64,000 nt of DNA. Source: Brevundimonas fontaquae (GTDB taxonomy: Bacteria > Pseudomonadota > Alphaproteobacteria > Caulobacterales > Caulobacteraceae). The notes beneath the pieces are model-generated. The model made no database searches and was not told the origin of the DNA. It saw only the letters and a program-made list of their open reading frames with translations. The position numbers and the translations under genes are program-made. Positions 44,343 through 53,961 of the stretch are shown in pieces; the first letter of the stretch is position 1; every line of letters starts with the position of its first letter. The DNA is taken from the NCBI RefSeq assembly GCF_017086445.1, contig NZ_CP070968.1, positions 434,001-498,000 of the forward strand, in the 5' to 3' direction.

Positions 44343-45467
44343 ATGAGCGAGCAAACCACCTTCACAGACGCCGATCGCAACGACGGCGTCGAGCCCGACA
44401 TGGTCGACCAGAACGCCGCCCCCGCCTCGGAAGCGACGGGCGCGGGCGTGGTCTCCATGAACATGATCCAGGCGCTGAACTCGGCCATCGACGTCAAGAT
44501 GGCCGAAGACGCCAACGTCCTGTCGTTCGGCGAGGACGCCGGCTATTTCGGCGGCGTCTTCCGCGTCACCGACAAGCTGCAGCAGAAGCACGGCCTGACC
44601 CGCAGCTTCGACGCCCCGATTTCGGAATGCGGCATCGTCGCCGCCGCGATCGGCATGGGCGCTTATGGTCTGCGTCCCGTCGTGGAGATCCAGTTCGCCG
44701 ACTACATCTATCCGGCCTACGATCAGATCGTCTCGGAAGCGGCCAAGATGCGCTACCGCTCGGGCGGTCAGTTCACGTCGCCGATCACGGTGCGCAGTCC
44801 CTATGGCGGCGGCATCTTCGGCGGCCAGACCCACAGCCAGTCGCCCGAAAGCCTGTTCACCCATATCGCGGGCCTGAAGGTCGTCATTCCATCTAACCCC
44901 TATGACGCCAAGGGCCTGCTGACCGCCGCCATCGAGGATGACGATCCGGTCGTCTTCTTCGAGCCGAAACGCCTCTACAACGGCCCGTTCGACGGCTGGC
45001 ACGAGAAGCCGGTCAGCCCGTGGAAGGCCCAGGATCTGGCCCAGGTCCCGACCGGCAAATATGTCGAGCCGATCGGCAAGGCGCGCGTGATGCGCGAAGG
45101 AAACGACGTCACGATTCTGGCCTATGGCACCATGGTCTGGGTCGCCCTGGCGGGTGCCGAGCACGCGGGCGTGGACGCCGAGGTCATCGACCTGCGCTCG
45201 CTCGTGCCGCTGGACATCGAAGCCATCGAGGCCTCGGTGAAGAAGACCGGCCGCTGCGTTATCGTGCATGAGGCGCCCAAGACCTCGGGCTTCGGCGGCG
45301 AGCTGTCGGCTCTTGTTCAGGAGCGCTGCTTCTATTCGTTGGAGGCGCCGATCGCGCGCGTCACCGGCTGGGACACGCCCTATCCGCACGCTTTCGAATG
45401 GGAGTATTTCCCCGGGCCGCAAAGGGTCGCAGACGCCTTGAAGAGCGTCATGACGGGAGGTCGATAA
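44343..45467 (+). CDS. bkdA2: Branched-chain 2-oxoacid dehydrogenase E1 beta subunit
   Basis: 374 residues from the ATG 2 bases after the bkdA1 stop; the frame is open upstream inside bkdA1 but without similarity. The transketolase pyrimidine-domain motifs are intact: VLSFGEDAGYFGGVFRVTDKL, PISECGIVAAAIGMGAYGLRPV, QFADYIYPAYDQIVSEAAKM and YGGGIFGGQTHSQSPE. C-terminal: EVIDLRSLVPLDIEAIEASV. It forms the alpha2-beta2 E1 tetramer with the preceding product. A roughly 35-residue acidic N-terminal extension precedes the core. Confidence 0.95.
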   Translation: MSEQTTFTDADRNDGVEPDMVDQNAAPASEATGAGVVSMNMIQALNSAIDVKMAEDANVLSFGEDAGYFGGVFRVTDKLQQKHGLTRSFDAPISECGIVAAAIGMGAYGLRPVVEIQFADYIYPAYDQIVSEAAKMRYRSGGQFTSPITVRSPYGGGIFGGQTHSQSPESLFTHIAGLKVVIPSNPYDAKGLLTAAIEDDDPVVFFEPKRLYNGPFDGWHEKPVSPWKAQDLAQVPTGKYVEPIGKARVMREGNDVTILAYGTMVWVALAGAEHAGVDAEVIDLRSLVPLDIEAIEASVKKTGRCVIVHEAPKTSGFGGELSALVQERCFYSLEAPIARVTGWDTPYPHAFEWEYFPGPQRVADALKSVMTGGR

Positions 45468-45468
45468 G

Positions 45469-47124
45469 ATGGGTCGTTTCGTCTTCAAACTGCCCGACGT
45501 GGGCGAAGGCACCGCCGAGGCCGAACTGGTCGGATGGCACGTCAAGGTCGGCGACACGGTCGCCGAGGACCAGATCGTCGCCGACGTCATGACCGACAAG
45601 GCCACGGTCGAGATCACCGCCCCGGTCAGCGGCAGGGTCCTCGCCCTGCACGGCGAACCCGGCGCCATGGTGCCGGTGCGCGGCCCCCTGGTGGAGTTCG
45701 AGGTCGAGGGGGCGGGCAATGCCGATGACGCCCCGACGCCCGTCGCCCCCGCCGCCGCACAGCCGGACCCCGCGCCCGTGATCGCCGAGGCGCCGAAGGT
45801 CGAAACGACGGCAGCCCCCGCTGTCGAGGCGCCGACATCCGGCAATTACGTCTTCAAACTGCCCGACGTCGGCGAAGGCACGGCCGAGGCCGAGCTGGTC
45901 GGCTGGCACGTCAAGGTCGGGGATGCGGTCGAGGAAGACCAGATCATCGCCGACATCATGACCGACAAGGCCACGGTCGAGATCACCTCGCCGGTCGCCG
46001 GAACCGTCGTCGTCCTGTACGGCGAGGCGGGTAAGTCGGTGCCGGTCGGCGGGCCGTTGGTCGCGTTCGATGTCGAGGGTCGGGGCAATGTATCGACGCC
46101 CGTCGCGGCGCCGAAACCGGCCTCCAAGCCGACCGAGAATGCGACGACGGCTTCCGCCGCGATTTCAACGACTGGAAGCGCGACTACAGCGACCGCGCCC
46201 TCCAAGCCCGTTCCCGCCCTGACCGGCCGCGCGCCCGGCGAACGCCCCTCGGCGTCGCCGGCCGTGCGCAATCGTGCGCGGGATCTGGGCGTCGATCTGA
46301 CCTTCGTGCCCGGTTCCGGCCCGGCGGGTCGGATCACGCACGAGGATCTGGACGGCTTCATCGCGCGCGGCGGTTCGCAACCCGCGTCGGCGCCGTCCGG
46401 CGGCGGCTCGACCTATGCGAAGGCGCAAGGGACGACCGAGGTCAAGATCATCGGCCTGCGCCGCAAGATTGCGGAGAAGATGGCCGAGAGCGTGCGCCGC
46501 ATTCCCCACATCACCTATGTCGAGGAAATCGACATGACCGCGGTGGAGGAGCTGCGCGCCCACCTGAACGCGACGAAGTCCAAGGATCAGCCCAAGCTGA
46601 ACGTCCTGCCCTTCATCGCCCGCGCCATCGTGGTCGCCCTGCGCGACCAGCCCCAGATCAACGCCACCTATGACGACGAAGCCGGCGTCCTGACCCAGCA
46701 CGCCCCGGTCCATCTGGGCATCGCCGCCCAGACCCCGAACGGCCTGATGGTGCCGGTGGTCCGCCATGCCGAGGCGCGCGACCCTTACGATACGGCGCTG
46801 GAGATCGCGCGTGTGTCGGGCGCGGCCAAGGACGGTTCGGCCAAGCGCGAAGAGCTGTCGGGTTCGACCATCACCATCACCTCGCTGGGCACGCTGGGCG
46901 GGGTGGTCCATACCCCGATCATCAACCACCCCGAGGTCGCCATCGTCGGTCCCAACAAGATCGCCGAACGGGTCATGGTCAAGGACGGCCAGATGGTCGT
47001 GCGCAAGATGATGAACCTGTCGTCCAGCTTCGATCACCGCATTGTCGATGGGCATGATGCGGCGGTGTTCGTGCAGCGGATCAAGGGACTGTTGGAAAAC
47101 CCGGCGACGCTGTGGATGGGGTGA
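45469..47124 (+). CDS. bkdB: Branched-chain 2-oxoacid dehydrogenase E2 with two lipoyl domains
   Basis: 551 residues. Two nearly identical lipoyl domains, residues 2-80 and 126-203, carry the lipoylated Lys44 and Lys167 in the shared MTDKATVEIT. A peripheral-subunit-binding domain (SPAVRNRARDLGVDLTFVPGSGPAGRITHEDL) follows after a Ser/Thr/Ala linker. The catalytic acyltransferase domain contains SSFDHRIVDGHDA with His523 and Asp527. It transfers the acyl group to CoA and forms the core of the complex. Bacterial Bkd E2 usually has one lipoyl domain, so two is a variant arrangement. Confidence 0.95.
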   Translation: MGRFVFKLPDVGEGTAEAELVGWHVKVGDTVAEDQIVADVMTDKATVEITAPVSGRVLALHGEPGAMVPVRGPLVEFEVEGAGNADDAPTPVAPAAAQPDPAPVIAEAPKVETTAAPAVEAPTSGNYVFKLPDVGEGTAEAELVGWHVKVGDAVEEDQIIADIMTDKATVEITSPVAGTVVVLYGEAGKSVPVGGPLVAFDVEGRGNVSTPVAAPKPASKPTENATTASAAISTTGSATTATAPSKPVPALTGRAPGERPSASPAVRNRARDLGVDLTFVPGSGPAGRITHEDLDGFIARGGSQPASAPSGGGSTYAKAQGTTEVKIIGLRRKIAEKMAESVRRIPHITYVEEIDMTAVEELRAHLNATKSKDQPKLNVLPFIARAIVVALRDQPQINATYDDEAGVLTQHAPVHLGIAAQTPNGLMVPVVRHAEARDPYDTALEIARVSGAAKDGSAKREELSGSTITITSLGTLGGVVHTPIINHPEVAIVGPNKIAERVMVKDGQMVVRKMMNLSSSFDHRIVDGHDAAVFVQRIKGLLENPATLWMG

Positions 47125-47200
47125 TGCCCGTTTTCTAAGCGGGAAAGCGAGGTCCGCCCGCGCCTATGGCTATCACCTCGAATTTGGCGCCATGGCTCTT

Positions 47201-47234
47201 GATGATCCTCTCTCCTCGCCGAGAGAGGATCATC
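47201..47234. repeat. Perfect 14-bp inverted repeat in the bkd operon
   Basis: GATGATCCTCTCTC at 47201-47214, 6-base loop, exact complement at 47221-47234. It ends 8 bases ahead of the GGAAGGG ribosome-binding site of the secreted-protein gene. No T-run follows on the plus strand, so it is more likely an mRNA stability, attenuation or protein-binding element than a terminator. Confidence 0.75.
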
Positions 47235-47255
47235 GGGAATTGGAAGGGTAATGTG

Positions 47256-47714
47256 ATGCGGCAAGTCAAAGTCAAAGCGCTGACCTTCGGCGCCAGCCTG
47301 CTAGCAGCCGTCGGCGTCGTCGCCTCGTCCGCTAACGCCTGCATTCCCGAGCCGCCGCCGGCTTGGTCGTCTCTGCTACGGACCGATGGGCCGGCGCTGT
47401 TCATCGGGCGCGTGACGACCGTGGAGCGTTTGGCTGAACCCAGCCGGACGCCGACCATCGAGGTCATTCAGTCCAAGGCGACCATCGCCAGACTGGAAAC
47501 GCTTCAAGGCGCCCCGCAAGAGACATACACCCTGACCGCTGCAGAAACCGCTCGTCCGTTGGGCGGCTATCAAGGCATGATTTGCGTCGATTTTCAGCGC
47601 GTCAAACCCGGCGACGTCGTACTGGCCATGGAAACCCAAACCGGCGCGGTCCGCGTTTTCGAGCCCCAGCAAGTTCCTCCGCAGTTCAGCACCCGCCTTG
47701 AGGCCTATCGTTGA
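47256..47714 (+). CDS. Small secreted protein of unknown function inside the bkd operon
   Basis: 152 residues from the ATG preceded by GGAAGGG (a GTG one codon upstream is possible). Sec signal peptide ([20 protein letters not shown], then ..SSANA) with likely cleavage before Cys29. The mature protein has strand-rich stretches ([33 protein letters not shown]) and only two cysteines (positions about 29 and 126), so a disulfide is possible. I do not recognise a family. It is cotranscribed by position between E2 and E3, and its stop overlaps the lpdA start as TTGA. The relation to 2-oxoacid metabolism is unclear. Confidence 0.7.
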   Translation: MRQVKVKALTFGASLLAAVGVVASSANACIPEPPPAWSSLLRTDGPALFIGRVTTVERLAEPSRTPTIEVIQSKATIARLETLQGAPQETYTLTAAETARPLGGYQGMICVDFQRVKPGDVVLAMETQTGAVRVFEPQQVPPQFSTRLEAYR

Positions 47715-49108
47715 CCCAGACCCTGAAAACCAAAGTCCTGATCATCGGGGCGGGCACCGGCGGCTATGTCGCCGGCATTCGCTGCGGCCAGCTGGGCCTC
47801 GACACCGTGCTAGTGGACGGCGGCGACGGGCTGGGCGGCACCTGCCTGAACGTCGGCTGTATTCCGTCCAAGGCCATCATCCATGCTGCGGGCAAGTTCG
47901 AGACGGTGGCCAAGGCGGCCGGCGGCGGGACACTGGGCATCACGGCGGCGGCGGCGGCCATCGACCTGTCGCAAACGGTCGCATGGAAGGACGGCATCGT
48001 CCGTAAGCTGAACGCCGGGGTCGCGGCCCTGCTGAAGAAGGCCAAGGTCAAGGTCATCAAGGGCTGGGCCGAGTTCGCCGACGCCAAGACCTGCGTGGTC
48101 AAGACCGACGAAGGCGACATCCGTATCACCGCCGAACATGTCATCCTGGCGACGGGGTCCGAGCCGGTCGAACTGCCCTTCCTGCCGTTCGGCGGCGACG
48201 TCATCTCCTCGACCGAGGCGCTGAGCCTGTCGGAGGTCCCCAAGAAGCTGGTCGTCGTGGGGGGCGGCTATATCGGCCTGGAACTGGGCATCGCCTATCG
48301 CAAGCTGGGCGCCGAGGTGGCCATCGTCGAAATGGCCGACCGCATCCTGCCGCTCTACGACAAGGCCCTGACCGATCCGGTCGCCAAATGGCTGGAGAAG
48401 CACGGGGTCGAGCTGCATCTGGGCGCACGCGCCGGGGGCTTCGGCGACGGTAAGCTGTCGATCACGACGAAGGACGGCGAGCCGCTGCAGCTGGACGCCG
48501 ACAAGGTGCTGGTCACGGTCGGCCGGCGTCCGCGCACTCAAGGCTGGGGTCTGGAAAACATGGGCGTGGCCATGGCCGGGCCGTTCGTGAAGATCGACCA
48601 GCGCTGCGCCACCAGCATGAAGAACGTCTGGGCGGTCGGCGATCTGACCGGCGAACCCATGCTGGCCCACAAGGGCTCGGCCCAGGGCGAGGTGGTCGCC
48701 GAAATCATCGCCGGCCACGACCGCATCTTCGATCCCGTCACCATCGCCGCCGTCTGTTTCACCGAGCCGGAAATCGTTTCGGCCGGTCTGGGCCCGAACG
48801 AGGTCGCGGGCCGCGACGATGTGATCCAGTCGGTCTTCCCCTTCGCCGCGATCGGCCGCGCCCTGGCCATCGAGGCGGGCGAGGACGGCGGGTTCGTGCG
48901 GGTGATCGCAAACAAGGGCGATCATCGCATCCTCGGTATCCAGGCGGTGGGCCAGCACGTGTCGGAACTGTCCAACAGCTTCGCCCAGATGCTGGAGATG
49001 GGCGCAGTGCTGGAAGACGTCGCCTGGACGATCCACGTCCACCCGACGCTGGGCGAAGCCTTCCACGAAGCCAGCCTGCGCGCCCTCGGGCACGCCATCC
49101 ACATCTGA
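47711..49108 (+). CDS. lpdA: Dihydrolipoyl dehydrogenase (E3)
   Basis: 465 residues, TTG start overlapping the upstream stop (TTGA). FAD motif [21 protein letters not shown], redox disulfide [11 protein letters not shown] (Cys45, Cys50), NAD motif [16 protein letters not shown], and the C-terminal interface [13 protein letters not shown] with the catalytic His-Glu pair. It reoxidises lipoamide of E2 using NAD+. It closes the bkd operon. Its stop abuts the stop of the convergent SDR gene with no bases between. Confidence 0.97.
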   Translation: MTQTLKTKVLIIGAGTGGYVAGIRCGQLGLDTVLVDGGDGLGGTCLNVGCIPSKAIIHAAGKFETVAKAAGGGTLGITAAAAAIDLSQTVAWKDGIVRKLNAGVAALLKKAKVKVIKGWAEFADAKTCVVKTDEGDIRITAEHVILATGSEPVELPFLPFGGDVISSTEALSLSEVPKKLVVVGGGYIGLELGIAYRKLGAEVAIVEMADRILPLYDKALTDPVAKWLEKHGVELHLGARAGGFGDGKLSITTKDGEPLQLDADKVLVTVGRRPRTQGWGLENMGVAMAGPFVKIDQRCATSMKNVWAVGDLTGEPMLAHKGSAQGEVVAEIIAGHDRIFDPVTIAAVCFTEPEIVSAGLGPNEVAGRDDVIQSVFPFAAIGRALAIEAGEDGGFVRVIANKGDHRILGIQAVGQHVSELSNSFAQMLEMGAVLEDVAWTIHVHPTLGEAFHEASLRALGHAIHI

Positions 49109-49906
49109 TCAGATCCGGTCCAGCCGCTTCGCATGGTTCGCCACCATGCGGAGCGCCAGGCCATCGGGCAGGAAGCGGGCCAGTCCGGCCATGACGTTGT
49201 TCATGACGCCGGGGGTGACGCTGGGACGGTTGGCCTCGCAGGCGTCATGGCCGATGCGCGCCACGCGCGCGGCGTCCATCCACATCCATGCCGGATAGGC
49301 GCTGGAGACCTGCTCGCGCGAGCCGTTGACGTCGTGGAATTCGGTCACGGTGTAGCCGGGGTTCAGCACCGTCACGTGAACGCCGGTTCCCTGCGTCTCC
49401 AGATGCAAGCCCTGCGACGCCTTGATCAGAAAGCTCTTGATCGGCCCATAAAGGGTGTCGCCGCCCGTCGCGGGCATCTGGCCGGCCAGCGAGGCGACGT
49501 TCAGCACCCGGCCGAAGCCGCGCTGGATCATGCCGGGCAGCAACAGCCGCGACAGCTCGACCGGCGCGGTCAGCATGACCTGGATCATGGCGCGGTGCGC
49601 GCTCTGGTCGGTGTCCAGAAAGCCGGTGACCCGGCTAAATCCCGCATTGTTGACCAGACCGTCGACGATCAGGCCGCGGGCCGCGATGGTCGCGACCAGC
49701 CGCTCGGGCGCCGCAGGGTCGGACAGGTCTTCGGGGATTACGGTCCCGATCACGCCGTGGGCGGCGGTCAGTTCGTCGGCCAGAGCCTGCAGCGGGGCTT
49801 GGCGACGCGCTGTCAGGATCACATTCCAGTTCTCGGCCGCATAGGTCCGGGCCAGGGCCGCGCCGATGCCGGCCGAGGCGCCGGTGATCAGGACGGTTCG
49901 ATTCAC
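49109..49906 (-). CDS. Short-chain dehydrogenase/reductase
   Basis: 265 residues from the GTG giving VNRTVLITGASAGIGAALA; the frame is open further but the fold starts here. Classical SDR features: TGASAGIG cofactor loop, LVNNAGF, the catalytic Ser in NVASLAGQ region and YGPIKSFLIK (YxxxK: Tyr and Lys). The tail is long and slightly hydrophobic. It follows the Rrf2-family gene by 7 bases, so they are probably one transcription unit. Substrate unknown. Confidence 0.9.
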   Translation of the reverse strand: MNRTVLITGASAGIGAALARTYAAENWNVILTARRQAPLQALADELTAAHGVIGTVIPEDLSDPAAPERLVATIAARGLIVDGLVNNAGFSRVTGFLDTDQSAHRAMIQVMLTAPVELSRLLLPGMIQRGFGRVLNVASLAGQMPATGGDTLYGPIKSFLIKASQGLHLETQGTGVHVTVLNPGYTVTEFHDVNGSREQVSSAYPAWMWMDAARVARIGHDACEANRPSVTPGVMNNVMAGLARFLPDGLALRMVANHAKRLDRI

Positions 49907-49913
49907 GGCGCGA

Positions 49914-50384
49914 TCAGGCCGCGACGGGGCAGGACTTATGCGGCGCATAGGCCGCCAGCGCGATCGGGTTTTCGGCCAGAAGATCGGCGATGGTGATCTT
50001 GGACAGGGCTTCGGTCGCGGCCTCGTCGGCGGCGGTCAGGGCCTTGGCGACCTGGCGCGGGATATGTTCGCTGATCGGGCAACCCTTGGCGCCGGCCGGG
50101 GGCGAACCGATGTGGGCGCAACCGTTGACGGCCTTCAGCACCTGATCCAGCCGGATGTCCTCGGGCTGCCGCAACAGCCAGGACCCGCCAGTCGCCCCCG
50201 GACGAGTGGCGATCAGCCCGGCCTTGGCCAAAAGGGCGGTCACGCGGCGAACTACGACCGGATTGGTCGGGATCGAGGACGCCAGCACGCCGCTGGGCAT
50301 CGCCTGCGCAGGCCCAAACGCGCCCTTGTGGGCCATATAGGCCAGGGCGTGGGCGGCGACGGGGAAGCGTTGGCTGTCTGACAT
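49914..50384 (-). CDS. Rrf2-family transcriptional regulator
   Basis: 156 residues from the ATG giving MSDSQRFPVAAHALAYMAHKG; the frame stays open 15 codons further. N-terminal Rrf2 winged helix (SIPTNPVVVRRVTALLAKAGLIATRPGATGGSWLLRQP). The sensor loop has cysteines at NGCAHI, GAKGCP and a C-terminal HKSCPVAA, but spacing differs from IscR/NsrR, so iron-sulfur binding is uncertain; a YwnA-type thiol or redox sensor is an alternative. It is divergent from kup and heads the SDR gene, its likely target. Confidence 0.85.
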   Translation of the reverse strand: MSDSQRFPVAAHALAYMAHKGAFGPAQAMPSGVLASSIPTNPVVVRRVTALLAKAGLIATRPGATGGSWLLRQPEDIRLDQVLKAVNGCAHIGSPPAGAKGCPISEHIPRQVAKALTAADEAATEALSKITIADLLAENPIALAAYAPHKSCPVAA

Positions 50385-50552
50385 GGTTCTGTTCCTGATG
50401 CGAAAATAGGCGTTCAGGGGCCGAATCACAAATCGCGCCGCAGAACGCCGAAACCGAATCCGCTCCGGCGCGATTGAAGACCGCGTGGAATGGGCCTAAA
50501 GGCTCGCCGCTTTGAAGGGACCGACGCCGCGTCGGAGACCCGGAGGATACGC

Positions 50553-52529
50553 ATGGCCGGGGACACTCCCCACGACGCGAGCGCTCCCTCGCCCGCGTCG
50601 AACACGCCGGACAAGCCCACCCACGCCACGGGTCCGGACTCCCACATCCCGGGCGGCCAGGCCGTCAAGCATGGCGGCTTCTGGGCCCTGACCATTGGCG
50701 CGATCGGCGTGGTGTTCGGCGACATCGGCACCAGCCCGCTCTACGCGCTGCGTGAGGCGATCGACCATGCACGCACTGGCGTCGGCGGCGACCTGGCCGT
50801 TATCGGCGTCGTGTCGCTAGCGTTTTGGGCGCTGATGGTGGTGGTGACGTTCAAATACGTCTTCTTCCTGATGCGCGCCGACAATAAGGGCGAGGGCGGT
50901 ACCCTGTCGCTGATGGCGCTGGCCCAGTTCGCGGTCGGTCGGCGTAGCGCCTGGATCTTCATCCTCGGCGTTTGCGGCGCGGCCCTGTTCTATGGCGACG
51001 GCATCATCACGCCCGCCATCTCGGTCCTGTCCGCCGTCGAAGGGCTGCAGGACGCGCCGGGTCTGGCTGGGCGGCTGGATTCCTTCATCGTGCCGATCTC
51101 GGCCGGCATCCTGATCGCCCTTTTCCTGGTCCAGTCGCGCGGCACGGCCAGCCTGGCTAAGTATTTCGGCCCGATCACCGCCATCTGGTTCCTGAGCCTG
51201 GGGGCGCTCGGCCTGTATCATATCTTCGACGACGTCAGCGTGCTGCGGGCCCTGTCGCCCCACTACGGAATCCAACTGCTGTTCAACGACGGCTTCCTGG
51301 GCTTCGTGATCCTGGGCAGCGTCTTCCTGGCCGTCACGGGGGCCGAGGCCCTGTATGCCGACATGGGCCATTTCGGAAAGGCGCCGATCCGCATGGGCTG
51401 GCTGGCCTTCGTCCTGCCGTGCCTGACGCTAAACTACCTGGGCCAAGGAGCCCTAATCCTGGACAATCCGGCCGCGTCCGAGAACCCGTTCTGGAACATG
51501 GTGCCGCAGTTCGCCTATTGGCCGATGCTGATCCTGGCGACCGCCGCGACCGTCATCGCCTCACAGGCGGTGATCACCGGCGCCTTCTCGGTGACGCAGC
51601 AGGCGGTGCAGCTGGGCCTTCTGCCGCGCATCGACATCAAGAACACGTCCGAAACCCAGGCCGGTCAGATCTTCGTGCCGGCGGTCAACACCTTCCTGAT
51701 GATCGGGGTGCTGGTGCTGCTGGTCGTGTTCCAGAGCTCGCATAACCTGACCGCCGCCTATGGCGTGGCGGTGACGGGCACCATGCTGGTCAATACGCTG
51801 ATGGCCTATTCGGTCATTCGCAAGGGCTGGAAGTGGCCGATGTGGGCGGTGGCGGGGACCCTTATTCCGTTCGCCTTCATCGACAGCGTCTTCCTGACCT
51901 CCAACCTGCTGAAGATTCCGGACGGGGCGTGGATGCCGCTGGTGCTGGGCGCCCTGTTGGTCGTCGTGATGTGGACCTGGGTGCGGGGGACGCAGATTCT
52001 GACGACCAAGACGCGCAAGGACAGCCTGCCGCTGAACGATCTGATCGAGATGCTTCAGGCCCGTCCGCCGCACCGTGCGCCGGGCATGGCCATCTTCCTG
52101 ACCTCGGATCCCGATGTCGCCCCGGTCGCCCTGATGCACAATCTCAAGCACAACAAGGTGCTGCACGAGAAGAACGTCATCCTGACCGTGCGCACCTCCG
52201 AGCGCCCGCGCGTCAAGGAGGCCGACCGGGTGCGGATGGAGCCGATCAACGACGACTTCAAGAAGGTCACGGTCACCTACGGCTTCATGGAGACGCCGAA
52301 CGTGCCGCGCGCGTTGGGCCTGTGCCGCAAACAGGGGCTGAAGTTCGACATCATGTCGACCAGTTTCTTCCTGGGCCGACGTTCTCTGATCCCGTCGGCG
52401 CGTCAGGGCATGCCGCTGTGGCAGGACAAGCTGTTCATCTTCCTGATGCGCAACGCCGCCAATCCGACGGACTTCTTCCACATCCCGCCCGGCCGCGTGG
52501 TCGAACTGGGTGCGCAGGTGGCGGTATGA
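50553..52529 (+). CDS. kup: Kup-type potassium uptake transporter
   Basis: 658 residues from an ATG with a good ribosome-binding site (CGGAGGATACGC); a longer in-frame stretch has no signal. An N-terminal soluble stretch of about 45 residues, then about twelve transmembrane helices; the Kup signature GVVFGDIGTSPLYALREA opens the membrane part, with YFGPITAIWFLSLGALGLYHI and GAEALYADMGHFGKAPI later. The C-terminal cytoplasmic domain has VPRALGLCRKQGLKFDIMSTSFFLGR. A proton-coupled K+ symporter. Its stop overlaps the rsmB start (ATGA). Confidence 0.96.
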   Translation: MAGDTPHDASAPSPASNTPDKPTHATGPDSHIPGGQAVKHGGFWALTIGAIGVVFGDIGTSPLYALREAIDHARTGVGGDLAVIGVVSLAFWALMVVVTFKYVFFLMRADNKGEGGTLSLMALAQFAVGRRSAWIFILGVCGAALFYGDGIITPAISVLSAVEGLQDAPGLAGRLDSFIVPISAGILIALFLVQSRGTASLAKYFGPITAIWFLSLGALGLYHIFDDVSVLRALSPHYGIQLLFNDGFLGFVILGSVFLAVTGAEALYADMGHFGKAPIRMGWLAFVLPCLTLNYLGQGALILDNPAASENPFWNMVPQFAYWPMLILATAATVIASQAVITGAFSVTQQAVQLGLLPRIDIKNTSETQAGQIFVPAVNTFLMIGVLVLLVVFQSSHNLTAAYGVAVTGTMLVNTLMAYSVIRKGWKWPMWAVAGTLIPFAFIDSVFLTSNLLKIPDGAWMPLVLGALLVVVMWTWVRGTQILTTKTRKDSLPLNDLIEMLQARPPHRAPGMAIFLTSDPDVAPVALMHNLKHNKVLHEKNVILTVRTSERPRVKEADRVRMEPINDDFKKVTVTYGFMETPNVPRALGLCRKQGLKFDIMSTSFFLGRRSLIPSARQGMPLWQDKLFIFLMRNAANPTDFFHIPPGRVVELGAQVAV

Positions 52530-53914
52530 GCACGGAGGGACGGGGCGGGCAGAGCTCGCAGGCGCGCGGCCGTCGCATGGCCACCAAGGGCCGCCCGCGC
52601 CCGGCCTCGGCCGAGGCCGATCAAGGTCCGTCGCAGGACGACATCGGCGTGGAGGCCCGCGTCGTCGCCGGCATCCTGCTGAACGCCGCGCTGGAGAAGC
52701 GCAACGGGCTGGACGAAGCCCTGTCTCAGCCCGCCGCACGCGCGCTGGAGCCGGTGGACCGCGCCTTCGCCCGCGCCGTGGCCATGGCGGCCCTGCGTCG
52801 CCTTGGTGAGATCGACCAGATTCTGGATCGCCGCCTGAAGAAGTCTCCGCCCGAGGCCGTGCGCACCCTGATGCGCGTCGCCCTGGCCCAGACTCTGGTG
52901 CTGGAAACGCCCGCTTTCGCCGCCGTCTCGACGGCGGTGAAACTGGCCGAGCGCGATCCCAAGACCCGACCCTACAAGAATCTGGTCAATGCGGTGCTGC
53001 GCGGGGTTGGGCGCGAAGGTCCCGGCCTGACGACGGCCGAAAGCAATCTGCCGGACTGGATCGCGGCCCGCTGGAAGGCGACCTATGGCGAGGCCGCCCT
53101 AGCGGGTCTGGCCTTGGCCGCGCGCGAAGAACCCGCGACCGATCTCAGCCTGAAGCCGGGCGTGGATCCCGCCGCCGTGGCTGCCGCTGTCGATGGCGAG
53201 GTGCTGACCGGCGGTACGGTCCGCACCGGCCGTCGCGGCGATGTGGCCGGATGGCCCGGTTTCGAGGATGGCGACTGGTGGGTGCAGGACGCGGCCGCCG
53301 CCGTGCCCGGCCGGCTGCTGAATGTGAAGCCCAGCGAGACGGCGCTCGACATGTGCGCCGCGCCTGGAGGCAAGACGCTGCAACTGGCGGCGGCCGGCGC
53401 CACGGTCGTCGCGCTCGACCGTTCGGCCCCGCGTCTGAAACGCCTGACGCAGAATCTTGAGCGGACCGGCCTGACCGCCGAGGTGGTCGCCGTTCCGGCC
53501 GAGGACTGGGAGGACGCCCGCACCTTCGACGCCGTCCTGCTGGACGCGCCCTGCACCGCGACGGGCACCTTCCGCCGCAACCCCGAAGTCCTGCGCGCCA
53601 CCAAACCGGCAGAGGTCGCCAAATTGGCGGACGTCCAGCACCGCCTGCTCGACGCCGCCGCCGAGCGCGTGAAGCCGGGCGGCCGTCTGGTCTATTGCAC
53701 CTGCTCGCTGGAGCGCGAGGAGGGCGAGACCCAGATCATCGCCTTCCTGCGCCGCAACCCCGCCTTCCGCACCGTCGCCGCCGATCCGGCCGCCGTCGGC
53801 GCTCCGCCGGAGGCGCTGACGCCCGAAGGCTGGCTGCGCATCCTGCCCTCCATGTGGGCCGGACACGGCGGACTGGACGGCTTCTTCGCGGCCAGGCTGG
53901 AACGGGTGTCCTGA
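52526..53914 (+). CDS. rsmB: 16S rRNA (cytosine(967)-C(5))-methyltransferase
   Basis: 462 residues from the ATG overlapping the kup stop; upstream open frame is inside kup. N-terminal NusB-like RNA-binding domain (RALEPVDRAFARAVAMAALRRLGEID). The methyltransferase domain has SAM motif DMCAAPGGKTLQLAA, motif IV LLDAPCTATGTFRRNPE (Cys343) and motif VI GGRLVYCTCSLEREEGE with the catalytic Cys393. It methylates C967 of 16S rRNA. Downstream synteny with rpe, heparinase and purH is a familiar alphaproteobacterial layout. Confidence 0.95.
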   Translation: MSTEGRGGQSSQARGRRMATKGRPRPASAEADQGPSQDDIGVEARVVAGILLNAALEKRNGLDEALSQPAARALEPVDRAFARAVAMAALRRLGEIDQILDRRLKKSPPEAVRTLMRVALAQTLVLETPAFAAVSTAVKLAERDPKTRPYKNLVNAVLRGVGREGPGLTTAESNLPDWIAARWKATYGEAALAGLALAAREEPATDLSLKPGVDPAAVAAAVDGEVLTGGTVRTGRRGDVAGWPGFEDGDWWVQDAAAAVPGRLLNVKPSETALDMCAAPGGKTLQLAAAGATVVALDRSAPRLKRLTQNLERTGLTAEVVAVPAEDWEDARTFDAVLLDAPCTATGTFRRNPEVLRATKPAEVAKLADVQHRLLDAAAERVKPGGRLVYCTCSLEREEGETQIIAFLRRNPAFRTVAADPAAVGAPPEALTPEGWLRILPSMWAGHGGLDGFFAARLERVS

Positions 53915-53935
53915 GCAGGAGCGCCTTGCTCCTGC
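53915..53935. repeat. 8-bp perfect hairpin between rsmB and rpe
   Basis: GCAGGAGC, GCCTT, GCTCCTGC beginning immediately after the rsmB stop. Too weak a tail for termination; possibly an RNA-processing or mRNA stability hairpin. Confidence 0.5.
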
Positions 53936-53961
53936 CCGCAACCCGCCTTATCCGGAAGGCC

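Noticed and set aside
47201..47234. Intrinsic terminator inside the bkd operon
   Set aside because: The stem is strong but no T-run follows on either strand (GGGAATTGG downstream on plus, AAGAGCCATGG on minus).
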